From Uloborus plumipes (Eukaryota; Arthropoda; Arachnida; Araneae; Uloboridae): a DNA stretch of 64,000 bases. Of this stretch, positions 22,201 to 36,000 are shown piece by piece. The translations under genes were made by a program, and so were the position numbers. The notes beneath the pieces were generated by a model that worked only from the letters and a program-made list of their open reading frames with translations, did no database searches and was not told the DNA's origin. Numbering within the stretch: position 1 is the stretch's first letter; each line of letters starts with the position of its first letter. The DNA lies in NCBI GenBank assembly GCA_038373865.1, contig JAXGGA010002041.1, positions 1-64,000 on the forward strand, read 5' to 3'.

Positions 22201-25200
22201 TTAATAGGTAGCGAGCAAATGATTGTAGGGGCACTATCTACAAAACAATTAATTAGCAAGAGCGAACAGCTAAAAGAAAAAACCAAACAATAAATATATT
22301 TATTATTCTATTTTTTGCAGGTGGGAGGGTATAGCTGCCCCTTCGTTTCTTTCGGTAGTGTCATTTTGGTCATGAGCATAGCATCTTACTACCTTATTAC
22401 TGAAGATAAAACAGGTACGCACTTACTGTTTATTAAAAATTTAAATGCATCTGTACTTTGGCTGCTTTAAATCCGTCATTTAAGCAGTTTAATTTAATGG
22501 ATATGCAGGGCTCGCAGTAGACTTTTTCAAAATTTTAGGGGAATTTTAGGAACATTTTGACAAAATTTTAGGGGTAATTTAAGATTTTATTTGACTATAA
22601 ATAAGTCCCTAACAGTAGTACCCGACAAACCAAACTGAAAATGCATTTTATTTATTACAGCATAAATTACAACTTTCAAATACCTCTGATACAAAAAATA
22701 AAAAGAGTTAAAACAAAAAAGAAATAATGCTTCAATGCTATGTAACATGTTCATAGTTTTCACTTTCAAAGATAGACATATCTGAATTTTTCCAGTTGAT
22801 CAGCTTTTACAGATATTAATTCTGTTCAACAATTACTTGCATAATGTTTTAACTACAACAGCTTACTACAGCTGTTTTTCAACACTATTTCACTAGACCC
22901 AGAGATAATATTCATTCCTTGAACTCATTAATATTTTTGCTATTTCAACAAATCTGCAAATTTACATTTTTTCCTCGCTCTTTCCAATAAATTAGTTTTT
23001 AAGTTTTTTCTTTATCATTTTTTTTATCTAGTAAAATAGCAGTGCCAAGAAAACAGTTTGTGAAGTTAACCCGTTTGGCCTGTTATATTCAATGTTACGA
23101 ATCGAAAACCATCTTGCATCACAAAACAATTTTTAGTTAGTAATTTTCTCCCCCCCCCCTGTGTTTTTTAATGTAATGTAAGAAACGAAAAACAATTGAT
23201 TTTCCATTACCAGACAACTTTAGAAAATCTTAATAGGTAAAATTTTCTGCACATATCATTATAATGCCACAGCTTTATAAATTCTATTAGCTGCGCTTAA
23301 TGCACTTCGATTTCAAAGTTTCAAGATTATCTAAAAACAAACCTGCTTGTTAATATTTTTCTTCACTTTTTTAATTACCAGAAAAGTTTCCTTTGGATAA
23401 AGTTTTTTAGATTCACAAAAATCCTTTGTTTTGAAACCAATAGCATAATATCTAAGTATTGTCAAAAGACCATATGTTTGCTTTTCAACTCTGCCCCCCT
23501 TTCCCCTTAAGAGTTGTGATATTTGAAGTAACATAAACATTTCTGGATATCAAATTAAGTCGAAGCTACAATTTTATATATGCTACCTCACGATCCCAAT
23601 AACTAAGTCTTGATAAGTTAATGCATTTTTAAAAGTATGCAAATAGTGAAGAAAAAACTGTTAAGCAAAATTTTTAAAGAACTGTAAGAATAATAAATAG
23701 TTATAATTGACATAATAACCCTAGTTTTGAACAGAAAATGAAAGTAAGGAAAAGGAATCATTGGCTTATACTCATACTTTTATAACAGTTGCCTAAGTTT
23801 ACTAGATATGTTGGATTCTCTGATTCCTGAATTCTAATGCCATCTAAACATACTTATCAACATTTTAAATCTATTGAATTTTTCAAAATATTTTTTGAAC
23901 CAAAAACAAAGTTTGATAAAAACTAATGCTGTTTTTAAAGAATGTTCACGGTTTGAACTGATTCAGACGCAACAGGATTGACATTTTTGAATGGGTTGAC
24001 ATTAAATGACGAGCCTACATCTAATAGCCTAATCTATAAACAAAAAAAAATTAAACAAAGTTCAGACTAATGGTAAGAATAAAATTAACGGTATCCAAGC
24101 GGTAAATTTACACAGTAAACTAAAAGGAACAAGTTTTATAGAAGCGGATGCAAACAGATTGCAAAATTCGCAATTAATCGAGCTTAGGCGCACAAAAACA
24201 GCTCAAATTTGAAAATTTTCACAGCTGGTTATGTTTCATTCAGGTAGAGTGATGAAACAGCTGTTTTAAAGATTAAATAGTTCGTTTTCAAGTGGAAGAA
24301 TTTTAAGTTTGACCCGAGATGAAAAATAGTGTGAAGAATACATTTTTAGCGAAATATTTTCTAAAATGTCTATTTATCACATTAAATATCCAGGAAAAGT
24401 TCACTTTTGGCTATAAAATACTTTCAGAAAGGTATTTTAAGTTCGCCTAAAGAGCCCCTGTAAATTTTCTAATTTTTTTAGGAATGCGACAAAATTTTAG
24501 TACAATTTTAGGAATTTTAGGAGGACTGAAATATTTTAGGAAATTTAGGAATTTTAGGGGGAATGCGAGCCCTGGATATGTTCTTGCTTTCTAATATCAC
24601 GTCTTTCTTGCAACTCACCCTACAATAACAATCAATGCACTTCAAGCTATGTACTCAGAAGCAGGTGTTTACAGATCATCTCGCACATTTATGTGTCATA
24701 ATCGTAAAAATTCAGTCATGATCTTACAGACGTCTGTTATATTCACAGTTTCAGTAGCGGATTTACACATTTGACGGATTCGTCACAATGTATTTTTAAG
24801 GGCCCCTTTGCCGAACTGAAATATTTTTTTATGTGCAGTTTCAGGCTTCTTTCAAGGTCCTTATGTCGTTGGAGATCCTTCCAATGTAGATATGGTAATT
24901 CCGCCACTATACGTAAATATAATTAAATTTTGGCATTGTCGTAGCAAGGACACGTTGTTTTTCTTGTATTGACAATGCACTGGCAGAGAAAAAACTTTTA
25001 CAGAATTTATTCATTTATTTTGTTTTGAGGATATACATAAAAGTACGTAGCAACATTTGGAAACACATGAAGTGAAAAGATTGGAAAACGCTGCTCTGTA
25101 ATAACTTTTTCCACTTGATATGTACTAGGGGGGAGGGGGGGAGGAATTCCTAAAAAGTTTTTTACTTCTTCTACTTGCGATGCTGACTTGACACTCGTTG

Positions 25201-28200
25201 GGTATAGTTACTACGCCATTGCATATGGTTCTGACAACAAGACCCTTGAGTGTTCATTTTTGCTAGGTGAAAAAAAAAAAAGAGGAATTTACATCATAAC
25301 ATAAGTCCAAAAAATATTGCAGTAGGCTATTGAGGAAATAAACTAGCTTCCTTCAACCTTATTTTAACTAGGAGAATCTTTAGTTTGCCGTCCATCAAAG
25401 TTCAAGTTATCATAGCCAAACTACAGTAGAACCTGTTTATCTCGAACCTGCTTAACTCGAAAACCTCTATATGTCGAAAGTTTTCAATTTCCCTGCTTTT
25501 ACAGCATAAATTTAATGCTTATCTCGAATGATTTTTCCCGAAAACCTCTATATCTCGATTTTAACGACTCTCATTTTTGAATTTCATCTCCAGCCACCTT
25601 TATCAATGGTATAACTTCAACAAAACTCATCTGCACAATCATTCAAAGGTTATGTACGTACTTAGAGGTATGCATTAACTTGCAACCGATATAGTCATCA
25701 CAATTAGTAAAACGTGGACTCACAACCTGTCGTACAGTAAAATATTCAACAATATCAATGCAAAACAATCTATTAAGCATTTAACTTTGTTCCAATTGCT
25801 TTTTTTTTTCTAAATTTTATCACAGCCTCGGTATCTCGAAACCTCCATACCTCGAATTTTTCTTCTATGTCGTGAAATTTGAAATAGACAGGTTTGACTG
25901 TATACATCAAACGTTATCACTTGAAATAAAATCAGTCAAGGTGCTTCACTTCTTCGGAAATTTTCCAGATCCGGACACGAAAATGAATGAGCTGGGGTCC
26001 CTGTCGATTCGGGAGTACCTCCGCATCCTCAAATTGCCGGCGGGATCGATGATCCTGGTGAGCGTCACTTTCAACGTCACTGCCGATGCGTTCATACTCA
26101 TTGCACTCAGCGAACATCTCTCTCAGGTGAGTTGTTGCGTCGAGTTATATAAGTGAAGATGTGATGTGGTTGTTGCGATGTAGTTTGCTAAAGCCGAGAT
26201 TGCGTGAACCATAATTCGACTGTAATTAAAGTTAAAAACCAACGTAAATAGAGCACAAGTTAGGTAGAAAGTACGGCAAATAGCTATTTCAAGGCTCCAA
26301 TGTAGTCTTGAAATAGCTATTTGCCGTACTTTCTACCTAATTTGTGCTCGATTTACGTTGGTTTTTAACTTCAATTATATGTTGCACGAAGCTTATTTGA
26401 TCATTTTTCGTTTAATTATTTGATCATTTTTCATTTAATAATTTGACTATTTTTTACACACGCAAGTTTTTTTTTTACTATTGCACGTGCTGTAGACCAA
26501 ATTTACAACTAAGTTTTTGACCAAGGAGCCTGCAGGTAGTTGGCCAAGCTACCCATGTGAGGATAATTTCAGCCTACATGATATATTATATTGTTTCAGT
26601 TTATATACGCTGCCTTCAGCAATGTGTTATTTCTGTTCCAAATAAGGATGAAACTGCAGACTCTGAATGCAGCAACAAGCTGTTTGGTATTTGCTTGTAA
26701 TGACGCCTAAGCTCTATCAAATGGACGATTGCTTAAACAGATGATTTTTCTCTGTTAAAAGAAAGGGTTCAATGTTTTTCTAAGATTCCGTTGAATCTGT
26801 GGACCTTCATGGAATGGCCATTTTCCTGGTTCAGTTAAAATAATTTCGATCAGTGAATCCTTACTTTCACCGCAATCTCAGTTCAATTCAGAGTGCAAAG
26901 GATAAAAGGGGGAGATAGTCGAAAATACGCGTTCGATTCCCTTAGAATAGCTTTTTCTGACATACCGTTCTGTAAAGAAGAACGTAAGAGTGGTTCAGCC
27001 ACTCATCATGAAAGTAGTTCATTGTTTTACAAAGTGATATGTATATAATAATATGTTTGAAAATGTTTGCTACGTTTAACCAATTTCTTAGTGAAATAAT
27101 CAATTTTATTTTTAACAGTGTGCAAATCAAATCGGACCTTTGTAGTTCAGCATATAAAAAACACTTGTAAATATATTTATAGCTAGCCCATAAACGCATA
27201 GCTGACAACTACTGGGAATGTATATGTACGAGGGTTTTTTTTTCCAACCTCTGATCTCACAGTATGAAAGCCAGGCATGCGGCTGGTTGCTGATGTGCGT
27301 AGTAGGCGACTGCCCATCTTCCCCTCGACACAATCTGTTACTGGCGAGTCCAACACGTAATTTTCTGTTGAGCTGCTGTCACATAAACATGGCTGTCACT
27401 ATTGATTCTCATGCCAAGTGTGAATTAAGAAGTGTTTTGTGAATTACTGCAGATTCTTCACGTCAAACTTTGCTACACTCGCAGAGAGCTATTCAAAACA
27501 AACGAAGAGGCGTGCTGACTTCTGGAATTGTTCTGATTCATTGCAATGCCCGTCTTCATAGCGCTCGTGTAACCCAACGGTTACTTCAGCAATTTCAATG
27601 GGACATTTTTGAACACCCACCATTTAATCCCGACCGACCCCAAGTGACTTCCATCTGTTCCATGAACTGAAGCAGGGGCTTGGGTGGAAAGGCATCGTAC
27701 TTCCAAAGTGGCGTGGAACTCAAAGACAGTGTCACAACTCATTCCCAATTACTGGCGGCAACTTTTTACGAGGAGGGGAAAAAGTTCCAAAGTCACAGAT
27801 ATAACAAATGCTTCAATCGCCAAGGTGATTACGTAGAAAAGAAACTTGCGTTGTTCATTACGTTTGATAACAAAATATTTTTTGTACAGTCCGTTATTTT
27901 TTAATAGCTTATTGGAGATTGAAAAAAAAAAAAAAAAAAGCTAAAAAAATTTGAATTGCTGGCTTGAATATTCATTTCCTTCTTTTGCAATTGCATTTAT
28001 GTCTTTTTTCTATTTTTTTCTTTTTCGACTAGTTTCATCTTACTCCAATGATTGTTGGCTCGATTTATTTATGTCTCTTCCTGTCCTATGGGATAAGTTC
28101 ACCTCTGTCCGGAAGAATAGCAGACAAATGGGTAAGAACTTAATGTTCATTATTAGATAGTAATATGTTTAAACCATATGGTTTTAGTTATTTACGTCAG

Positions 28201-30030
28201 GTCCGTTACGCGTTTATCTGTTGGTGTGAGGGGTGGCTCAACACCTTCATTCATTTGGGATTTTTCCAGTAATGAAAGATCGTTTGGCTACAGTGCCTAG
28301 TTTGGCTTAAAATTTGTATAATCGCTTTCTTATATCAATGTGGTACTTGTGGTAAAATTTTGTTTCATTCTGACGACCTCTTTCAGGCGCGTCAATTTTT
28401 CAGGTGTGCATGCCAATCAGGTGCATGCGTGAGGGTATTCGATATACAGTGGAACCTCGGTAACTCGACACCCTAAGGGATTACGAAAATATGTCGAGTT
28501 TAAGTGGGTGTCAACTTACCAAGGCTTCATAAATTCCACTTTTGAAGTGTTTTCTGTTATGCTAATGTACTAGTGCGTACCATGAATGTTATAAAAATTA
28601 ATTTCAGTAAGCGAGTTTTCATTTTTACTTCCTTTTACGTAGTAAAGGAAGTATTGTTATCGCGAAAAAAAAATCACTCAAATTTGAGTCTAAATTTTGA
28701 TTTTGCTCACCCCCCAATGAAAATTCCTTCGTTTTTTTGACCTGTCAGCACGTGCATATGTACCTACCAACATATAAGCAGCCGAAAAATTTTTTTCAAC
28801 CACCCCCGAGTTAATTACGACGAGTTTTCTCGTGACGTCTGTATGTACGTGTGTGCGTATGTGGGTCGCATAACTCAAAAACTATATGCCGTAGAAGCTT
28901 CTAGCTTGGTATGTAGGCTCTGAGGATGGTCTAGTTGTGCACCTCCCCTTGTGGTTGCATTTGAATGTTCCCAAGGGGGTGTTTTACCCTTTTTTTGGGG
29001 TAAATCACTGTTAATTTCAATGCAGACTCAAGTGATATGAATTGGCGCGACCACTTGGCGATATGTCGCCAAACTTTTGGTCGCCAAGTGTTTGACGCCA
29101 ACTTGGCGACATATCGCCAAGTTGGCGACAAATTTGGCGAAAAAATTATTTTTTGAATTTGGGTTCAACTTGGCGCTATCGGCGACATTTTGCGAAAAAT
29201 TCACTGAATGATATTAAAATCAGCAATATTTAGAAAATTAACCATTGTAAAATATTTTTTGCATTGTTTCGTGGCAGATTAGGGGAGTAAATATTTGAAT
29301 TGTTACCTTGCTCACTCCAAGCACTTTTTTTAACACTTAAGGCAACTACTAAGAAATTTACACGTAAAAGGAAGTAGTGTGGGGTCCATACCAGATTTTT
29401 TTAAAAGAATATAACGAAATAAATAGGACAAACTTGAATACCTTTTTAGGAATAAATTCAAAATTTTAATAAATAGAAACTCCTTGCCATAAAGAAAAGA
29501 CAAACTTTTCGAAAAAACAATGAATTGACTGATCTGTAAGCAGCAGAATTCTCAGAAATGGTTACTGGAAAAGGATATCGGTCGAAAAAAGTGGACTATA
29601 GTTGCGAGAGGATGTCAACTTGTAGAGGTTTTTATAAATATGAGTCAAGTTAGAGAGGTTTGCACTCATTGAAATTAATATTGGACCAACCATTGGAAAA
29701 AGAAATGACGACTTACTAAGGTTGTGTCGAGTTACCGGAGTTTCACTGAATACGGAAATTACCTATCTCACAAAAATAGATTCGCAGTTTTGATACTGCT
29801 CTACTGTGTTGGGACTTACTGACCGGGCCTTGGTATCCTGATCAGGAAGGCGTGGGACTCGTAACCAGAGGGTACCGGGTACGATCCTAACCAATCAAAA
29901 ATCCACCTTGTTCACCAATAGCGACTGGGGCATGTTAAATATGGGTCGTGGTCACAAATTCCTTTAAGCTCCCATTCGAAATCTATATCTCTGGGGGAGA
30001 TGGACCAGGGATTGCTCGGTTTCCAGTTTG

Positions 30031-30076
<46 letters not shown>

Positions 30077-33000
30077 AGAGCACTCTGCAGGGGCACGGAG
30101 GATCCTGGAGTGAAATAAAGTGAAATGAAATATTCCATTAATTTTTAATTATTCATAAAATTTTGATTTATAATAGGTTCATTCATACTTTATTGTTCTT
30201 TATGTTTCCTTTGATTATAGGGAAAAGAATTTCTTCTTCAAAGCATAGGATGCTTAATTATGACAATATCATTCGTCATCATTGGACCTGCCTCTTTTCT
30301 TGACATGACACCGTAAGTAACCAACACGCTTTCTTTGGATGACACAAAATGTTATGCTCCGAATTTTTTCAGAAATTCATTCAAATGCGCAACGAAAATG
30401 TATATGAATTTAGACAGAGAGAGAGAGAGGAAAAGAGAGAGAACGAATATAATTATATCCCATGTATTTTTCAGTCTGTATCTCAAACTACCGTATATTG
30501 ATCATCAATTGATTAAATCCGAGTGCTCGTAATAAACGAGTCCTTACGGTCGGCGTGCAACCAGAAGGGGTGGGGTCTTGGGAGGTCAAATAATTGAGTT
30601 TACTTTTCATTTAATTATTACTTACTTTAATTACATCAATTAATTTAGTTACTGTTCTTTATCTAGTGACAATTACTCCCCCCCCCCAACCAGCAAAAAG
30701 TTTATGGTTGCGCTACAGTCTTAAAGGGGAGCCCTACCTGTTATACCAGATTTGTGAACTCTCCTTATTGACACTGCAATGCTGGGTGGAATTTTTCATA
30801 AAAAAGTATTGAACCGCAGGGTTAAAAAAAAAAGACAGGAATAAGACTAGAAAGATGAGAAAAAAAAGACTGCGGGACAGAAAAAATTGCTCGTTGAAAC
30901 CGGGTCTTGCTTGTTAAAAACGAATTCTGTTCCATAGACTTAACATTGATCCAACCAAATATTCTCGTTTCCCTCGTTAAATCCGAGTTCTCGTTATATC
31001 CAAGCTCGTTATAAACGAGTTCGACTGAATATTAAAATTCAAAGCACTAAATATTTTTTTCATTGTGCCAGTGACATCTTCAAATCTCTATCAACTACAT
31101 GGTTGCTATATGTATGCCCAACGACTTTTTCACTTACGAAGGTACCTAACGAACACATCAAAATATCGAAGCTCTGTGCAAAACATAAAAAGAAATCGGT
31201 AATGGAATCTGACTGTCTAGTAAAATCACTCACTATTCATAAAAGTGCTGAATTCGTGAATAGCTGTAACAAGAAACTTCAACGTAATTTTAGATTCCAT
31301 TGATTAATCACACAAATAGTTCAGCAATGAAACTCCTGATAGATTTATTTCAAATGAGGTACGTTTTAAATAAACTTGAAGAAAACAAAATGGGGATACA
31401 TTTTAAATCTACATACAAAACGAAAAGATGTAGCAAGATCGAGAGAAAATAACACTGTCAACTTGAAAGTAGGAGGGGGCAAGCTTTTCTGAAGGAAGGA
31501 AGGTGAAAAATGCTTAGGTAAAAAGTCTTATTTTGTTTTACACCATGTGCGATAATGACAAAATAAGTTTTAACTGTCAAGTCGGTGAGAAGTCAGAAGT
31601 ACTATGCAGATTATTATGCTCTTGCCATTGTTAGGAAGCTAGTGGTGCAGGGCCGTCATTTAAAGGGGGGGGGGGGTCAATTGCCCCCCCCCTGGCTTTG
31701 AGAAATCAATGTATTTACATATTAGTGGGAGTGGTATTTGTTGTTTTCTGATGAAATTGCATTGTATTTTTCCCCTTTGACCCTCCCCCCTGGAAAAACT
31801 TGAAAGGATGGACCTGTAACGGCGAGCTTTTCTCTTTTCTGTTGCATTTTATGCTACAGCCCAAGTAAAAAGTCATGTTTCTTCTCCTGAAATTAAATTT
31901 AAATAAAGGAATACACAAACTCTCAATGAATAAGCAGTAAGCAACGCGAGAGTGTATTCATTATACAAAGAACTAATAAGGAGGCCGAAAAAATTACACC
32001 AAAGATTTTATCATTGTTGCTGTTGGTATGAAATTAGCATGTATCATTAATGAACTATCCCAAGAGTAATCAAAATCTAGAATTTAAAAGTGTTTTCTTT
32101 TTTTTTTTTCACAAGAATGAAAATTCACATGGAACTCCTTAGTTATAACGTAGGACTCTTTGACAACAACATGAACAAAATTCATCTGAATGTGTTAATC
32201 TTCTGTAGCATAACAACAATTATTATTGGTATCATCACAATCAGTTCGCGTTTTGCTCAGTTTACAATTTTCATTCCGTAGTTTCAACCAAAATAAAAAG
32301 TTTCGACCCAATTTTTCATAAACACAAGCTGTTTTTTATAAAAAAAAAACTTGAAATCATCTTTTGTTCTCATGAAATACGAAGGTCACGCAATATTTAT
32401 ATATGAATTTTTTGCAGAAAAGTGAGCTTCATCGTAGCAGGACTTCTTCTCAAAGGACTTGGAGCTGGCCCACTAATATCTTGCTCATACTCAGCTGCTC
32501 TGAGAGCTGCCAGGTAAATGACTCATTTATGGTAAAAACTCTAGAGCATTTTCTAAAAAGGGAGAGTTTGTAAGTGCATGCAGTGAACTAACTTTCTTCT
32601 AAAATTTGTATATGATAACGCAAAGTCTCCATTAGCAGAGACAGCGCATATCGTAATAAAATACAGTGAGAGTGACCCCCGCTTATATGAATCACGTTTG
32701 TTCTAAGCAGTTTTGGTGCAATATACCGGCTAGTTCAATAAAGCTGGATATTGTTCTGTTATTGATAATTTGATTCATTAAGGCAGTTCATTTAATTAAC
32801 CACTGATTTAATTATCGGCGTCCTCTGTATACAAAACTTTTTTTTTTAATTCTAAAGCATTTTCTAAAACCTCGATTCGCACTAAAAATTATGAAACATA
32901 ACAAGTATATGTGGTGACGGATTTACAGCTTTGGGGGACCGTCGCAGTGAGTTTTTTTTTGGGAGGGGGGAGAAGAGGGGGGGGGCTTTGCCAATCGAAG

Positions 33001-36000
33001 TAAAATATTTATCGTGTGCATTTTCGAACACTTTCAAGGCCCTTACGGTAGTGAAGTCCTTCTCGATTGTGACACGGTAAATCCGCCATTGAGTATGAGA
33101 TTTCTTGATTACAACATTCAAAAAATTGATCTTACAATTGATCTTACTATCATTAGATTTAGGTTTACGGCCACCTGGATCGGACTTTCCTTACGCCTAT
33201 TTTTATTAATGAAATCGTTTAAGCTTCAGCGGATAGGAAGTCAACTTATCACAGCCAGACTATATCATGAACGCCAGTCGCAGTTACACGAGAACCAAAA
33301 AAAGAAGTTTTTTTTTTAGCATTGAAAGATTTAAAAAAAAAACTATTTTTAATTACTGCTGTGTTACTAGGCTCAGAGATAAAAACTAAAAGTTGCGCAC
33401 ACGTACTCAATTTAAATTCAACATTTTTAGAAACTGCTTTTTTCTTTTTACAGGCGCTCTGGATTTCCGGAAGATTTCAGGACGTACAGCTTGGTTTCAA
33501 CTCTAGTCTCGTTTTCCATTCCATTAGGGTGAGTTGAGCGATAGTGAATTAACCTTTCTCACTTGCAACTAAACATTTTTTAATCGGCTCTATAATATAA
33601 AAAGACTAAAGATCGATGGTTCGTTGTCGTTCATATTAATGAGAAAATTCCTTAGTATAGTAAAGTGAGGGAGCACAGTTAAATGGTGAAATATTTACTT
33701 TGCTTTTAGCGCCACCTATCTGGTAATATTTTAACTATGTAGTAACACATGTTGTGTATTTCAGTCAGGTAAAATTTATCTTTGGAAGTCAAAGCATGTG
33801 ATAATACAAGCAATTTTCAAAAACTGGTACTCATACTGTACTAAGTCAAAAGTTATTTCTGTCATTGTAAAATTATAAAGTTGATGTCATTAACATTTAA
33901 ATTTTTTATTGAGATCTACTAATGTTAGTTGCGGCATTCATTTGTTAATTTTATTTTAAACTAGCTGACCCGGCGAACTCTGTTCCGCCTTAAAGGAAAT
34001 AAATAAGCAAATTTTTGAATTTATTAAGTTTTTTTTATTAGAAAATACAATAAATAAATAAATAAATAAAAAATAAGTACCTACATTAATCATCCATTAT
34101 TGTTTCTGTATTTACAACCTATTTTACTGCGCTCCAGAAGCTGTCAGAACATATGCTTTATGTCGCCCGGCGACAGAGGCTCAAAAAAGGCTTAGTTAAA
34201 AAGATAATTTTTTCGGACTGCTTATCAACTGACTGCTCCACCCATAAATCCATCCAAACAAATGTTTGTATATATAATAGCAGTAAGAAGAACAGCCACT
34301 TAAATGCAGTCCAGGAGCTATCCCACCAAGCGCTTTCCACCTCTCAGCCTCAGAGGCGTAAAAACTCTTAAGTGACAATCGTTTCTGACAGCTTATCTCA
34401 AATAAATTTCAAGGGAAGTAACGCGTTTGTTTATAATTTACTTCACAAAAAAGTCAAATAACACTTAACGCACCGCTAACTTACAACCTGTTTACTGCGT
34501 TCCGGAAGCTGCCAGAACGTGTGCTTTATGTCGCTCAGCCATGGAGGTGTCAAAAAGCGCTTAGTCAATAAGACATTTTTTTAGCCTACTTTCCCGTTAA
34601 AAATAAAAGAGACGAAAAAAGCATTAAAATTGGCTTAATGCATCTAAAAAATGTCGCCAAGTCCAAAAAATATCGCCAAGTAAAAAAAAGTCAAAAAGAA
34701 ACAAAAAAATGAAATAAATATCGAAAAATTAAAAATTTGAAAGTAGGGTATTGAGATGGGGAATTTGTGTGTCGGTCTGTCGGTCGGTCGGTCTGTCTGT
34801 CCCCCCCTAATAACTTTTGAATGAACATTCCGATTTGGACGAACTTTTTTTGTTGGAAAGATCTCGGCGAGTACAGCTCATTCCCATATTTGATTTTTTG
34901 ATTTGAACAATTTTTGGTTCAACTTTGAACCGTTCAAACAACCGGTCCCGCGATACTAACTTTTGAATGAACAGTCCGATTTGAACAAACTTTTTTTTGT
35001 TCGAAAGATCTTTCCAAGGATACTTCATTCCCGTATCTACATTTTCGATTTGAACAATTTTTCGTTCAACATTGAACCGTTCAAACAAGCTCTCACCCCT
35101 AATAACTTTTGAGTGAACCGTCCGATTTAAACAAACTTTTTTTTGTTCGAAAGATCTCGGCAAGAATACTTCATCCCCGTTTTTAAATTTCCGATTTTAA
35201 CAATTTTTCGTTCAACATTGAACCGTTCAAACAAGACCTCACACCTAATAACTTTTGAATGAACAGTCCGATTTAAACAAACTTTTTTTTGTTCAAAAGA
35301 TCTCGGCAAGGATGCTTCATTACCGTATTTAAATTTTCAATTTGAACATTTTTTTCGTTCAACATTGAACCGTTCAAACAACCTTTCCCCACCTAATAAC
35401 TTTTAAGTGAACCGTCCGAATTGAATAAACTTTTTTTTGTTCGAAAGATCTCGGAGAGGCTCATTCCTATATTTCACTTTTCAATTTGAACCATTTTTCG
35501 TTCAATGATGAACCGTTCAGAAAAAATTTTAACATGAGCGCCTACGGAGAAATTTAAATTGAATGTTGATTCTGAACTTCAAGGCGGATTTCCTTCAAAC
35601 TAACTTTGTAAGAAAATGGTTTTGATAAATAATGTATTGTAAAGTACTTTTCTGAATAATCTTCTGTGAGGACTCTGATTCCGACTCCGACTCCGCAAGC
35701 ATGGCGGAAATGCAGGCTCAGAAAAAATGACTGACTGGGCAGACGATTTTTTGTTTATTTATTTATTTGTTTTGTTTAATTTATAATTTTTTTTTATCAG
35801 ACGATTTTTTTTTGTCAACAACAATTTTTCATTCACGAGAGCATTTTATTCCTTATTTATATTTAACAACTGGCAACGGATTAAAAATGAAATTCAAGAC
35901 ATTTTATTAACGAACGACTTTTTTTTCTTTCTTTGATAAAATGTGTTTTGAAGTTCTTTGTACTTTTATTTTATTTATTTATTTTTTTTTCTTTTGAAAA

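Noticed and set aside
25932..26117. - strand ORF of 61 codons
   Set aside because: It is the antisense shadow of transporter exon 7.
27951..28160. + strand ORF of 69 codons, hydrophobic
   Set aside because: It is another frame across transporter exon 8 and its acceptor.
34807..35309. 118-codon and overlapping - strand ORFs with repeated S-F-E-Q-K-K-V-C segments
   Set aside because: They are direct translations of the 145-bp tandem array in copy A; the same short ORF recurs in copy B at 37143-37373.
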